From Edwardsiella anguillarum (GTDB lineage: Bacteria; Pseudomonadota; Gammaproteobacteria; Enterobacterales; Enterobacteriaceae), in assembly GCF_008801815.1 (NCBI RefSeq), contig NZ_VZOX01000019.1: 64,000 nt of DNA; one strand, written 5' to 3'. The position numbers were made by a program, and so were the translations under genes. Under the pieces are notes generated by a model that did not search any database, was not told the DNA's origin, and worked only from the letters and a program-made list of their open reading frames with translations. Shown here piece by piece: positions 17,650 through 27,360 of this stretch. The first letter of the stretch is position 1. The number at the start of each line of letters is the position of its first letter.

Positions 17650-18759
17650 ATGGCGAACGTATCACTGCGTAATGTGTATAAGGCGTACGGTGAGGCCGTG
17701 ATCTCCCGGGATATTAACCTGGACATTGAGGATGGCGAGTTTGTGGTGTTCGTTGGGCCCTCGGGCTGCGGTAAATCGACGCTGCTGCGCATGATCGCCG
17801 GCCTGGAGGACATCACCTCCGGCGAGCTGCAGATCGCCGGGGTGCGGATGAACGATGTACCGCCGGCGAAGCGCGGCATCGGCATGGTGTTTCAGTCCTA
17901 TGCCCTGTATCCGCACCTGTCGGTCGCGGACAACATGTCGTTTGGCCTCAAGCTGGCCGGCGTCAACAAGGCGGAGATCCAGCGGCGGGTGAATCAGGTG
18001 GCGGAGATCCTGCAGCTGGCGCACCTGCTGGACAGGCGCCCCAAGGCGCTTTCCGGCGGTCAGCGTCAGCGGGTGGCCATTGGCCGCACTCTGGTGGCGG
18101 AGCCGGACGTTTTTCTGCTGGATGAGCCGCTCTCTAATCTGGATGCCGCGCTGCGGGTACAGATGCGCATCGAGATCTCCCGTCTGCACAAGCGTCTGCA
18201 GCGCACCATGATTTACGTCACCCACGATCAGGTTGAGGCGATGACCCTGGCAGACAAGATTGTGGTGCTGGACGCCGGCCGGATTGCCCAGGTCGGTAAG
18301 CCGCTGGCGCTGTACCACTATCCCGCCGATCGGTTTGTCGCCGGCTTTATCGGCTCGCCCAAAATGAACTTCCTGCCGGTCAAAGTGAGCGAGGCGCAGC
18401 CGCAGCGTGTACGGGTTGAGCTCCCCAACGGCCAGCATATCTGGCTGCCGGTGGCGGGAGAGGGGCTGCGTCCCGGCAGCAACCTGTCGCTGGGGATCCG
18501 CCCCGAACATCTGGTGCCCAGCGCCGCGGCCGATGTGACGCTGTCGGGCGAGGTTCAGGTTGTCGAGCAGCTGGGGAACGAAACCCAGATCCATATCCAA
18601 ATCCCGGCCCTGCGTCAAAACCTGGTGTATCGCCAGAACGACGTGGTGTTGGTCGATGAAGGCGCCACGCTAGCCATCGGCCTGCCTGCGGAACGTTGCC
18701 ACCTGTTTCGAGAGGACGGCAGCGCCTGTCAGCGGTTGTATCAGGAGCCGGGAGTGTAG
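17650..18759 (+). CDS. malK: Maltose ABC transporter ATPase MalK
   Basis: ATP-hydrolysing subunit (two copies) of the maltose importer and negative regulator of MalT. The 369-aa product has Walker A GPSGCGKST (about 36-44), Q-loop FQSYALYP, signature LSGGQRQ, Walker B VFLLDEP and the H-loop THDQ. A C-terminal regulatory/OB domain follows from about residue 236 and ends REDGSACQRLYQEPGV. Length and start agree with E. coli (371). ACAGGAG precedes the ATG. First gene of malK-lamB-malM. Confidence 0.98.
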   Translation: MANVSLRNVYKAYGEAVISRDINLDIEDGEFVVFVGPSGCGKSTLLRMIAGLEDITSGELQIAGVRMNDVPPAKRGIGMVFQSYALYPHLSVADNMSFGLKLAGVNKAEIQRRVNQVAEILQLAHLLDRRPKALSGGQRQRVAIGRTLVAEPDVFLLDEPLSNLDAALRVQMRIEISRLHKRLQRTMIYVTHDQVEAMTLADKIVVLDAGRIAQVGKPLALYHYPADRFVAGFIGSPKMNFLPVKVSEAQPQRVRVELPNGQHIWLPVAGEGLRPGSNLSLGIRPEHLVPSAAADVTLSGEVQVVEQLGNETQIHIQIPALRQNLVYRQNDVVLVDEGATLAIGLPAERCHLFREDGSACQRLYQEPGV

Positions 18760-18824
18760 CTCCCCACCCTGTGACAACGCATTAAAAAGCAATAATAACG
18801 CCGTTAGGCACCCCTAACAGGAGA

Positions 18825-20105
18825 ATGATGATGAATATGCGCAAACTTCCGCTGGCGCTGGCTGTAGCCAGCGTCGTGCTGTCGGCTCAGGCCATGGCAG
18901 TCGACTTTCACGGCTACGCCCGTTCCGGCATCGGCTGGAGCTCCAAGGGCGGCGATCAGAAGTGTTTTCAGGCTGATGGCGCCGGCTCTAAATACCGCCT
19001 TGGCAACGAGTGCGATACCTACGCCGAACTGAAGCTGGGCCAAGAGCTGTGGAAGAGCGGCGATCAGAGCTTCTACCTGGATACCAACGTGGCCTACGGT
19101 ATCGATCAGGCCAACGACTGGGAGTCAACCTCTCCGGCGTTCCGTGAGATCAATGTGCAGGGTAAGAACGTGATTACCTGGCTGCCCGACTCGACCCTGT
19201 GGGCCGGTAAGCGCTACTACCAGCGTCACGACGTTCATATGATCGACTTCTACTACTGGGATATCTCCGGTCCGGGTGCCGGTCTGGAAAATATCGACCT
19301 CGGCTTCGGTAAGCTCTCTCTGGCGGTGACCCGTAACACCGAATCCGGCGGCTCCTACTCCTACTTCGTGAATCAAAGCAACGAGAAATATATCCGCAAT
19401 ACGGCCAACGATGTGTATGACATCCGCCTGGCCGGACTGCAGACCAACCCGGGCGGCTCGCTGGAGCTGGGCTTTGACTATGGTCGCGCCAATCTGGACG
19501 ACGGTTACCACCTGGCACCGGGCGCGACCAAGGACGGCTATATGTTCACCGCCGAGCATACCCAGTCTCTGTGGGGCGGCTTTAACAAGTTTGTCGTGCA
19601 GTATGCGACCGACGCGATGAGCAATACCAACAATGCGGGCCACTCCAGCGGCTCTGACGTTAACAACGATGGTCACCTGATCCGCGTGCTCGACCACGGT
19701 GCTATGGACTTCAACGATAAGTGGGGCCTGATGTATGTCGCCATGTATCAGGATGTCGACCACGATGTTCAGAACGGCTCGACCTGGTATACCGCCGGCG
19801 TACGTCCGATGTACAAGTGGACGCCGACGATGAGCACCCTGTTTGAGGCGGGCTATGACAATGTGAAATCGCAGAAAACCGGTGCCCGCAACGAGCTGTA
19901 CAAGCTGACGCTGGCGCAGCAGTGGCAGGCGGGTGACAGCGTGTGGTCGCGCCCCGCCATCCGCATCTTCACCACCTATGCGAACGGGAAGAACAACTGG
20001 AACACCGATAAAGACGGTATCCAGGTTAATACCCAGCCGGGCGATATCCGCGCTGAGGGGGTGCCTGGGTGGTCGTTCGGCGCCCAGATGGAAGCCTGGT
20101 GGTAA
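18825..20105 (+). CDS. lamB: Maltoporin LamB
   Basis: Outer-membrane trimeric channel for maltodextrins (and phage receptor in E. coli). The product is up to 426 aa with a Sec signal peptide (RKLPLALAVASVVLSAQAMA) and a mature protein starting VDFHGYARSGIGWS. It ends in the aromatic-rich SFGAQMEAWW that fits barrel insertion. Three ATG codons are in tandem at 18825, 18828 and 18831; AGGAG at 18819-18823 places the second or third at the better distance, so the true start may be three to six bases later. 65 bp after malK. Confidence 0.97.
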   Translation: MMMNMRKLPLALAVASVVLSAQAMAVDFHGYARSGIGWSSKGGDQKCFQADGAGSKYRLGNECDTYAELKLGQELWKSGDQSFYLDTNVAYGIDQANDWESTSPAFREINVQGKNVITWLPDSTLWAGKRYYQRHDVHMIDFYYWDISGPGAGLENIDLGFGKLSLAVTRNTESGGSYSYFVNQSNEKYIRNTANDVYDIRLAGLQTNPGGSLELGFDYGRANLDDGYHLAPGATKDGYMFTAEHTQSLWGGFNKFVVQYATDAMSNTNNAGHSSGSDVNNDGHLIRVLDHGAMDFNDKWGLMYVAMYQDVDHDVQNGSTWYTAGVRPMYKWTPTMSTLFEAGYDNVKSQKTGARNELYKLTLAQQWQAGDSVWSRPAIRIFTTYANGKNNWNTDKDGIQVNTQPGDIRAEGVPGWSFGAQMEAWW

Positions 20106-20113
20106 GGGCCTGA

Positions 20114-20131
20114 GGCGGTGCCCGCACCGCC
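20114..20131 (+). repeat. Hairpin between lamB and malM
   Basis: GGCGGTG-cccg-CACCGCC, a 7-bp perfect stem eight bases after the lamB stop, without a T-run. It probably protects or partly terminates the abundant lamB message before malM. Confidence 0.5.
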
Positions 20132-20201
20132 CGGATTGCACGCCGGCGTCCCTTGCCTGATGCCGGCTGTGCCGTACGAAAGAAGGATAATAAGGATAAT
20201 A

Positions 20202-21101
20202 ATGATGAAAACCGCCTTAAACCGTCTCTCCCGCGGCGTACTGCTGGCCTGTGCGCTCTGCAGCGCGCCGCAGGCGTTCGCCGATACCCTGCTTCCGACG
20301 GATGTGGCCGCTGCGCCAGAGCTGAGCCATGCCGCTCTGCAGGCGCTACGCTGGCAGCCGCTGACGCCGCCGATGGATACCACCCTCACCCTGGGCCCCG
20401 ACAGCCAGACGCTGGCGCAGGGAGATATCCAGGGCGCCGTCGCCGCGCTGGCTTTGCCGGCGAATCGGGGCTCGCTAGAGATAACCTTAAGCAGCCGGCT
20501 GCACAATAAACGGCTGTATGTCCCCAATGTGCTGGTGCTCGATCAGCATCTGCGCCCGGCGGCCTACTACCCCGGCAGCTACTTTACCTACCGCCAGCCC
20601 GGCGTGATGAGCGGCGATCGGCTGGAGGGAACGCTGAAGCTGACGCCGGTGCTGGGTCAACAGCAGATTTATCTGCTGATTTATACCACCCGTCAGGATC
20701 TGGCCACGACGACCCGTATGGTAAACCCCGCCAAGGCCTATGCCGCCGGCGTAGGTAACGCGGTGCCGGATATCCCCGACCCACAGGCGGCGCATGCGTC
20801 ACAGGGGGTGCTGAGCATTCAGGCCAGGGTTGAGCGGCAAAGCGGCAATGTGATGATCGGCGGACTGCTGCCGGGCGGCGATACGCCGGCCGACGTGGCG
20901 GTCGGTAACCCGGCGAGCTCCGTCGCTGCGCCTGCGGCGCCGATGCTGGATGACACCTCCGCCTATTTCGATCGCAGCATCCGCAGCGCGGTACGCCAAG
21001 GCGATATCGATAAAGCGCTGCGTCTGATGAATGAGGCGGAGCGACTGGGGTCGGCGACGGCCCGGGAAACCTTTATCCGCAGCGTAAAAGGCAAGGGTTA
21101 A
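20202..21101 (+). CDS. malM: Maltose operon periplasmic protein MalM
   Basis: Last gene of malK-lamB-malM; the protein is periplasmic and of uncertain function. It is 299 aa from the ATG at 20202 (or 298 from 20205), with AGGA five bases upstream. The frame is open further upstream, but the signal peptide (RLSRGVLLACALCSAPQAFA) places the start here. The body carries the family block RLYVPNVLVLDQHLRPAAYYPGS and a Pro/Ala-rich linker near residues 225-240. E. coli MalM is 306 aa. Confidence 0.93.
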   Translation: MMKTALNRLSRGVLLACALCSAPQAFADTLLPTDVAAAPELSHAALQALRWQPLTPPMDTTLTLGPDSQTLAQGDIQGAVAALALPANRGSLEITLSSRLHNKRLYVPNVLVLDQHLRPAAYYPGSYFTYRQPGVMSGDRLEGTLKLTPVLGQQQIYLLIYTTRQDLATTTRMVNPAKAYAAGVGNAVPDIPDPQAAHASQGVLSIQARVERQSGNVMIGGLLPGGDTPADVAVGNPASSVAAPAAPMLDDTSAYFDRSIRSAVRQGDIDKALRLMNEAERLGSATARETFIRSVKGKG

Positions 21102-21102
21102 G

Positions 21103-21128
21103 CGGCGGGGCGCAAAGGCGCCCCGCCG
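21103..21128 (+). terminator. Strong hairpin after malM
   Basis: An 11-bp perfect stem, CGGCGGGGCGC-aaag-GCGCCCCGCCG, begins right after the malM stop. It has no T-run. A second hairpin that does have a T-run follows at 21158, so the two act in tandem. Confidence 0.6.
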
Positions 21129-21157
21129 TACTGCGTTACGGATGTGGCTTGATGACT

Positions 21158-21182
21158 GGTGCGCTGCGGCGCACCTTTTTTA
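21158..21182 (+). terminator. Intrinsic terminator of malK-lamB-malM
   Basis: GGTGCGC-tgcg-GCGCACC followed by a run of six or more T (21176-21181). Confidence 0.85.
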
Positions 21183-21364
21183 TTGATTCCCGCCCGCGCA
21201 GGCGTTTGCGCGCTTGTTGTGGTTTCCACTTTCTTTTGTTAGTCAAATGCTCATGGATTGCTGCGAGAGTGCCCCAGACGGCGAATCTGCGGTACACTGA
21301 AACGTAATAAGGCGCGCCGCGGATAGCGCAGCGACGCAGGGGTTGAGACGATGGGGTGTATGGC

Positions 21365-21871
21365 ATGGCAGAACATTCTGCTGCGCTGGCGAATATCGAC
21401 TGGCAGCCGTTGGCTGACGCGGCGGCGCCGGCGGACTACCGCAGCTGGCTGGCGGAGCAGGGGTCGATGACCCGCCGCCTAGAGCAGCGGTGCGACAGGC
21501 TACAGGTGACGGTACTGCGCGAAGGGCTGGTGGACGCCGCGCAGCTGAGCGACGATGAGCGCGGGCAGCTGTCGCCCTGCGCGCAGTATTGGCTGCGGGA
21601 GGTGATCCTGCTCGGCGATGGTATCCCCTGGCTGTTTGGCCGAACCCTAACGCCTGCCAGCACGCTGGAGGGCGCAGGTCAGGCGCTGAGTCAGCTGGGG
21701 AGCACCCCGCTGGGGCGCTACCTGTTCAGCGGGGTCGCCCTGGAGCGCGAGTTGCTGCGAGTTGGCTGCCTGGGCTCGCTCTGGGCCCGTCGCAGCCGGC
21801 TACGCGTCGCCGGTCAGCCGCTGCTGCTGACGGAGCTGTTCTTGGCCGATGCCCCTATCTATGGTGGATAA
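21365..21871 (+). CDS. ubiC: Chorismate pyruvate-lyase
   Basis: UbiC removes pyruvate from chorismate to give 4-hydroxybenzoate, the first committed step of ubiquinone synthesis. The product is 168 aa (E. coli 165) with the family blocks SMTRRLEQ, YWLREVIL, GDGIPWLFGRT, TPLGRYLF and the C-terminal RRSRLRVAGQPLLLTELFL with the conserved Glu. I take the ATG at 21365; a GTG at 21356 in frame would add three residues. ubiA follows 37 bp later, as in E. coli. Both carry the pathway's first two steps. Confidence 0.94.
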   Translation: MAEHSAALANIDWQPLADAAAPADYRSWLAEQGSMTRRLEQRCDRLQVTVLREGLVDAAQLSDDERGQLSPCAQYWLREVILLGDGIPWLFGRTLTPASTLEGAGQALSQLGSTPLGRYLFSGVALERELLRVGCLGSLWARRSRLRVAGQPLLLTELFLADAPIYGG

Positions 21872-21908
21872 CGCACGTAAGCGGAGAGAGCAAGGCGTGG
21901 AGGGATGT

Positions 21909-22760
21909 GTGACCCAAAGCAAATGGCTGGCGTATTGCCGCCTAATGCGGATCGACAAGCCCATCGGTTCGCTGCTGTTGCTGTGGCCGACCTACTGGGC
22001 ACTGTGGCTGGCAGGCGGCGCGGCGCCGGGGGGAAAGCTGCTGCTGGTTTTTACCTGCGGGGTGTTTTTTATGCGCGCCGCAGGCTGCGTGATCAATGAT
22101 TTTGCCGATCGTCACTTCGACGGTCATGTCAAACGCACCTGTCAGCGTCCGTTGCCCTGTGGCGCGCTGTCCGAGCGCGAAGCCAAGACGCTGTTCGTGC
22201 TGCTGGTGGCGCTCTCTTTTACCCTGGTGCTGACGCTGAATGCGATGACGATCTGGCTGTCGGTGGCGGCGCTGACGCTGGCCTGGCTCTATCCCTTTAT
22301 CAAGCGGTTCTCCCATTTTCCGCAGGTGATCCTGGGGATGGCCTTCGGCTGGTCGATACCGATGGCCTATGCGGCCGTCGGCGAGAGTCTGCCGCTCAGC
22401 TGCTGGCTGCTGTTTGCGGCCAATATCTGTTGGACGGTCGCCTACGATACCCAGTACGCCATGGTGGATCGCGACGACGATCTGCGGATCGGCATCAGGT
22501 CGACGGCGATCCTGTTTGGCCGTTACGATCGTCTGATGATCGGCCTGCTGCAGCTCGCTACGCTGCTGCTGCTGCTGTGGGTCGGCGAGCTGAATCAGCT
22601 GCAGGGCGCCTATTACTGGGGCGTGCTGCTGGCCGCGGCGCTGTTCGTGTATCAGCAGCGGCTGATTGCCCGACGGGCGCGTACCTCCTGTTTTCGGGCA
22701 TTTATGAACAATAACTACGTCGGGCTGATCCTGTTTTTGGGGATCTTGCTGGCGCTGTGA
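21909..22760 (+). CDS. ubiA: 4-hydroxybenzoate octaprenyltransferase
   Basis: Inner-membrane prenyltransferase attaching the octaprenyl chain to 4-hydroxybenzoate. From the GTG at 21909 the product is 283 aa. Both Asp-rich motifs are seen: NDFADRHFDGHVKRT (about 70-84) and DTQYAMVDRDDD (about 180-191), with many hydrophobic helices between. GGAGGG lies four bases before the GTG. The frame is open upstream to 21849, overlapping ubiC, but that extension is not conserved in the family as I know it. Operon with ubiC. Confidence 0.95.
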   Translation: MTQSKWLAYCRLMRIDKPIGSLLLLWPTYWALWLAGGAAPGGKLLLVFTCGVFFMRAAGCVINDFADRHFDGHVKRTCQRPLPCGALSEREAKTLFVLLVALSFTLVLTLNAMTIWLSVAALTLAWLYPFIKRFSHFPQVILGMAFGWSIPMAYAAVGESLPLSCWLLFAANICWTVAYDTQYAMVDRDDDLRIGIRSTAILFGRYDRLMIGLLQLATLLLLLWVGELNQLQGAYYWGVLLAAALFVYQQRLIARRARTSCFRAFMNNNYVGLILFLGILLAL

Positions 22761-23047
22761 TGGCGCGGTGGGTGTAATGCCCGCCGTTTTTCTCATAATC
22801 GCCACGCAATTATCATTTTTCCATCCATTTTAACCCACATTGATAGTCGCTTCTCTGGCGCGCGCCGCTAAAGCCGAACGCTAAAATGAAACTGTAATTT
22901 AACATTTCACCTTTCTTTGTTACCTGTCACAAAGCCTGGATGAATTTCGCCGTCGAACAAATTTTGAACAGGAATGGTACGTCTTCTGCTATGTCAGGAT
23001 GCGCCGCTTGCCATGGCGGCAACGCATTCAGGATCAGGAGAAGCATA

Positions 23048-24724
23048 ATGAGTGTCGATAATTCTGTGCCGGCGCCGCGGGGCGGCGAGCGGCGGGCGGC
23101 CGACGACCGACCCGGTTTTTTCAGTAAGGCGCGTATCATTGCCCGTCCGGGGTTTAACCGTTGGCTGGTTCCGCCGGCGGCGCTGGCGATCCACCTGTGC
23201 ATTGGCATGGCCTATGGCTTTTCCGTCTTTTGGCTGCCGCTGTCGCAGGCGCTGGGAGGCGGCGCGGCACGCGCCTGTCCGGCGCAGATGTCCGCTTGGC
23301 AAGAGCTCTTTACCACCCAGTGCGACTGGCGCATCTCCATGCTGGGCTGGACCTATACCCTCTTTTTTATCTTTCTGGGCTGCTCGGCGGCGCTGTGGGG
23401 AAGCTGGCTCGAGAAGGCGGGGCCGCGTAAGGTCGGGGTCGTCGCAGCCTGCTGCTGGTGCGGCGGACTGATGTTTTCCGCGCTGGGGGTCTACCTGCAT
23501 CAGCTGTGGATGCTGTGGCTGGGATCCGGGGTTATCGGTGGCATCGGCCTGGGGCTCGGCTATATCTCACCGGTATCGACGCTGATCCGCTGGTTTCCCG
23601 ATCGGCGCGGGATGGCGACGGGGCTGGCGATAATGGGATTTGGCGGCGGCGCGATGGTGGGGGCGCCGCTGGCGAATAGCCTGATGCACTTCTACGCCGC
23701 GGCCGGGGGCGTCGGCGTATGGCAGACCTTTCTGACGCTGGCGCTGATCTACTGGGTCTTCATGCTGTCCGGCGCGTTGGCCTATCGCATTCCGCCCATC
23801 GGCTGGCGTCCCCAGGGGATGGCGACGACGACGGAGACGCCCGCGGCGCAGGGCTTCACCCACATGGAGGTGCACGTCAGCGTGGCCTGCCGCACGCCGC
23901 AGTTTTGGCTGGTGTGGGCGGTGCTGTGTCTCAACGTCTCCGCCGGTATCGGCATTATCGGCATGGCCTCCCCGCTGCTGCAGGAGGTCTTTGCCGGGCG
24001 ATTGCTGGGAGGCACGCAGACCTTTGCCGAGCTGTCCAGCGCCCAACTGGCGCAGATCGCCGCCATCGCCGCCGGGTTCACCGGCCTGCTGAGCCTGTTT
24101 AATATCGGCGGGCGTTTTTTCTGGGCCTCGCTCTCCGATCGCATCGGGCGTAAGAGAACGTTCTTTCTCTTTTTTACCCTCGGCGTGGCGCTGTACAGCC
24201 TGCTGCCGACGCTGGGCACGCTGGGCAGCGTAACGCTGTTTGTTCTGGCATTTTGCCTGATCGTGTCGATGTACGGCGGGGGCTTTGCGACGGTGCCGGC
24301 CTATCTGGCGGATCTTTTTGGTACCCAGATGGTGGGGGCGATCCATGGCCGCCTGCTGACCGCCTGGTCGGCGGCGGGGATCCTGGGGCCGGTGCTGGTC
24401 AACTATCTGCGGGAGTATCAGCTCAGTCGCGGCGTCGCCCGCGCGCAGGCCTATTCCGAGACGCTGTATATCCTGGCGGGTCTGCTGCTGGCCGGTCTGG
24501 TGTGTAATCTGTTGATCCGTCCGGTCGATCGACGCTATACGATGAGCGAGGCTCAGCTGACGCAGGCGCGCTCCCTGTATAAGGTGAACCCGAATGCCCA
24601 GCTTAGCTGGGTGGCGGACGCCGGCAGCCGGCCGTGGGTCGCGCTCTCCTGGCTGGCCGTGGGGCTGCCGCTGCTGTGGGGATGCTGGATTACGCTGCAG
24701 CAGGCCGGGCAGCTGTTTGGATAG
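23048..24724 (+). CDS. OFA-family MFS transporter
   Basis: A 558-aa inner-membrane transporter of the oxalate/formate antiporter type within the major facilitator superfamily. Visible features: a hydrophilic N-terminus of about 45 residues, about twelve membrane segments, the conserved loop motif GRFFWASLSDRIGRKRTFF, and VPAYLADLFGTQMVGAIHGRLLTAWSAAGILGP near the C-terminal half. The first periplasmic loop carries two Cys (ACPAQMS...TTQCDWRIS). AGGAG lies eight bases before the ATG; an open frame extends upstream without a ribosome site. In E. coli plsB and ubiA are adjacent, so this gene is an addition here. Substrate unknown; small organic acids are likely for the family. Confidence 0.85.
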   Translation: MSVDNSVPAPRGGERRAADDRPGFFSKARIIARPGFNRWLVPPAALAIHLCIGMAYGFSVFWLPLSQALGGGAARACPAQMSAWQELFTTQCDWRISMLGWTYTLFFIFLGCSAALWGSWLEKAGPRKVGVVAACCWCGGLMFSALGVYLHQLWMLWLGSGVIGGIGLGLGYISPVSTLIRWFPDRRGMATGLAIMGFGGGAMVGAPLANSLMHFYAAAGGVGVWQTFLTLALIYWVFMLSGALAYRIPPIGWRPQGMATTTETPAAQGFTHMEVHVSVACRTPQFWLVWAVLCLNVSAGIGIIGMASPLLQEVFAGRLLGGTQTFAELSSAQLAQIAAIAAGFTGLLSLFNIGGRFFWASLSDRIGRKRTFFLFFTLGVALYSLLPTLGTLGSVTLFVLAFCLIVSMYGGGFATVPAYLADLFGTQMVGAIHGRLLTAWSAAGILGPVLVNYLREYQLSRGVARAQAYSETLYILAGLLLAGLVCNLLIRPVDRRYTMSEAQLTQARSLYKVNPNAQLSWVADAGSRPWVALSWLAVGLPLLWGCWITLQQAGQLFG

Positions 24725-24731
24725 GCGAAGA

Positions 24732-24759
24732 AAAACGCCCGGCGTAGGCCGGGCGTTTT
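24732..24759. terminator. Bidirectional terminator between the MFS gene and plsB
   Basis: AAAACGCCCGGC and GCCGGGCGTTTT form a perfect stem with a GTAG loop, with A-run left and T-run right, serving both convergent genes. Confidence 0.88.
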
Positions 24760-24778
24760 AGGGGGATTGCCGCGGGCG

Positions 24779-27235
24779 TTACGCGGCGCCGTCGTTCGCG
24801 GCGCCGGTATCTTCCAGCGCAGCGATGCTGACGCTTTCGATGGTCAGGCGAATCTCCGGGGTCAGCAGATCGGCCAGCAGGTTATAGATTTCCAGCGTCT
24901 GCTCGCGCACCGCATCGCCGACGTCGTTGATATAGCCCTCTGCGCGCAGCGTCGCCACCAGGGTGGCGAAGACCGCCTTGTCGAAGAACTCCGGCGCATT
25001 GATGCCGTGCAGCACCGACAGACGCTGGGCCAGGATCCGGCTCTCTTTCTCCAGGGCGCCGCGGCTGATGCTGGGGTTGGCGCTCAGCAGCGAGAAGGTG
25101 ATGGCATAGCGCTGCAGGGTTTCACGCACCCCGGAGGCCAGCAGCTGCAGGGCGCGGATACGCGGCGGGTTAATGCTCAGGGTATCATCCTGCAGGCTGA
25201 TCAGCTGCTGGCGACACAGTTCATCGATGATCGGGCCCAGCACCTGCGGCAGCGTTTCCGGCGCATAGTGCATGAACAGCTCCTGCTTCAGCATCGGGTA
25301 GATCACCGCCGCCTGGCGCAGCAGCTCGCCGCGTGAGATCTGGCGATGGTGGATAACCATGCTGGCAACCAGCGCCGGCAGCACCAGCATATGCTGAATG
25401 TTATTGCGGTAGTAGGTCATCAGCACCGCCTGCTCGCGCGGCAGAATGATCAGATCACCGATGTTATCCTTCTCAACCTCAAACTTGTTCATCTGCAGGG
25501 CGTGGTCCAGCAGCTCCTGCGGCGTGCGCTGTGGCAGCGTCGCATCCGACGCGTAGGGCACGTTTTGCAGCAGCTGCAGGTAGCACTCCAGCTGCTCCAG
25601 CAGCTGCTCGCGGGTCAGCGCACGCTGGCGCGAGGCCAGCAGCGCCGTGGCGCACAGGTTCATGGCGTTAGCGGCAGCGGCCTTATTGATGTTGACCATC
25701 ACTTCGCCGGCGATGCTGTTGACGCTGGGGGTGAGCCAGTGCGGACGTTGGGCCTCAATAGGATCGATAGCCTCGCGCCACTCCGGTACGTGCTGGTTGA
25801 GCCAGACGTTAAGGGAGATAGGCTCGCCAAAGTTGACGTAGCCCTGGCCCAGGTTACGCAGCTTACGTAGCCCGCGCACCATCTGCAGCAGGCTCTCTTT
25901 TTCTTTCGTCGCCCCGCGTAGCTCTTTGGCGTAGGTGGCGACCTCCATCACGTGCTCGTAGCCGATATAGACCGGCACCAGGGTGATCGGACGCTTACCG
26001 CCGCGCAGCATGGCCTGCAGCGTCATGGCCAGGGTGCCGGTTTTCGGCTCCAGCAGGCGGCCGGTACGTGAGCGCCCACCCTCCATAAAGTATTCGACGG
26101 AGTAGCCGCGGCTGAACAGCTCGCCGAGGTATTCACGGAACACCGTGGAGTAGAGCTTGTTGCCCTTAAACGTCCGGCGGATGAAGAAGGCGCCCAGCCG
26201 ACGGAAGATCGGCCCGGCCGGCCAAAAGTTCAGGTTGATGCCGGCGGCGATATGCGGCGGCACCAACCCCTGGTGGTAGAGCACATAGGAGAGCAGCAGA
26301 TAGTCCATGTGGCTGCGGTGGCAGGGAACATAGACTATCTCGTGACCATCCTGGGCCAGCTGACGCACGCGCTCGGCGTTATGGACGTTAATCCCCTGGT
26401 ACAGGCGGTTCCAGGTCCAGCTGAGTACGCGGTCGGAGAGACGCACCGCCTCATAGGTAAAGTCAGCCGCGATCTCTTCCATCAGCGCGACCGCATTCTG
26501 CTGGGCCTTCTCGCGGGAGATCTTCTTGCTGCGGGCTTCGTCTTCAACGGCCTTTTCAATGGCCTTGGATCCGAGCAGCTTATTGAACAGCGCCTGTCTG
26601 TCCGGCAGGCGCGGGCCGACGGCGGCCAGGCGCAGGCGGGAGAAGTGCATACGCGCTACGCGCGCCAGCTTCTGGGCGATGGTTTTGTCGGTGCCGTGCT
26701 CATCGGCCATATAGCGCAGCGAGACGGTATTGGAGAAGCGCACAAAGCTGTCGCGTCCCAGCCACAGCACGGCGAAGAATTTCTGAATACCGTTGAGCAG
26801 GCGCAGCTGCGGGGCGCCTTTATGATCCTCGCGGCCCGGTGCGCGGCCAAACATCACGGAGACCGGTATCATCTGAATATCCAGCGACGGGTTGCCGCGG
26901 TGCAGATCCAGATAGTCGAGGAACAGTTTGACCGACGCCTGCTTGGGCGCGTAGTAGCGGAAGACCCGCGGGCCATCGTCTATAAACACATAGCGTGGCA
27001 GGATGACGCCGTCGATTTCATTGTCATCCAGCGGGTCGGGCAGATCCAGCGCCAGACAGCGATCGCGTAGGGTCAGTAGATCCGCCTTAGAGTTATAGGG
27101 CAGAACATAGAAGACCGGCCGGGTGGTGTCCAAACGCAGTTCGGCCACCGGATCGGTGGGGATAACTTTACTTTTTACAAGTAATTTAAGCGGTAAATTC
27201 AACAGCTTATAATATATTTTACGCCATCCAGACAT
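24779..27235 (-). CDS. plsB: Glycerol-3-phosphate acyltransferase
   Basis: PlsB acylates glycerol-3-phosphate at position 1, the first step of phospholipid synthesis, at the inner membrane. The 818-aa product (E. coli 807) has the catalytic box HRSHMD (about 306-311), the block FIRRTFKGNKLYSTVFREYL, the EGGRSRTGRLL motif and the P-loop-like ITLVPVYIGYEHVMEV. The N-terminus MSGWRKIYYKLLNLPLKLLVKSK is nearly the E. coli start. Divergent from dgkA as in E. coli. Confidence 0.98.
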   Translation of the reverse strand: MSGWRKIYYKLLNLPLKLLVKSKVIPTDPVAELRLDTTRPVFYVLPYNSKADLLTLRDRCLALDLPDPLDDNEIDGVILPRYVFIDDGPRVFRYYAPKQASVKLFLDYLDLHRGNPSLDIQMIPVSVMFGRAPGREDHKGAPQLRLLNGIQKFFAVLWLGRDSFVRFSNTVSLRYMADEHGTDKTIAQKLARVARMHFSRLRLAAVGPRLPDRQALFNKLLGSKAIEKAVEDEARSKKISREKAQQNAVALMEEIAADFTYEAVRLSDRVLSWTWNRLYQGINVHNAERVRQLAQDGHEIVYVPCHRSHMDYLLLSYVLYHQGLVPPHIAAGINLNFWPAGPIFRRLGAFFIRRTFKGNKLYSTVFREYLGELFSRGYSVEYFMEGGRSRTGRLLEPKTGTLAMTLQAMLRGGKRPITLVPVYIGYEHVMEVATYAKELRGATKEKESLLQMVRGLRKLRNLGQGYVNFGEPISLNVWLNQHVPEWREAIDPIEAQRPHWLTPSVNSIAGEVMVNINKAAAANAMNLCATALLASRQRALTREQLLEQLECYLQLLQNVPYASDATLPQRTPQELLDHALQMNKFEVEKDNIGDLIILPREQAVLMTYYRNNIQHMLVLPALVASMVIHHRQISRGELLRQAAVIYPMLKQELFMHYAPETLPQVLGPIIDELCRQQLISLQDDTLSINPPRIRALQLLASGVRETLQRYAITFSLLSANPSISRGALEKESRILAQRLSVLHGINAPEFFDKAVFATLVATLRAEGYINDVGDAVREQTLEIYNLLADLLTPEIRLTIESVSIAALEDTGAANDGAA

Positions 27236-27360
27236 AAAAGTATCAGCCTCTTGTTAGCAATGCGCGGCAAGGATACCAGAAAGTAGCCCTGAGATCTGTG
27301 GTGCCGGGATCCCGGGAAGCGGCTAAAATGCCCGCCAATGCTCATCGTTATGGATTATCT

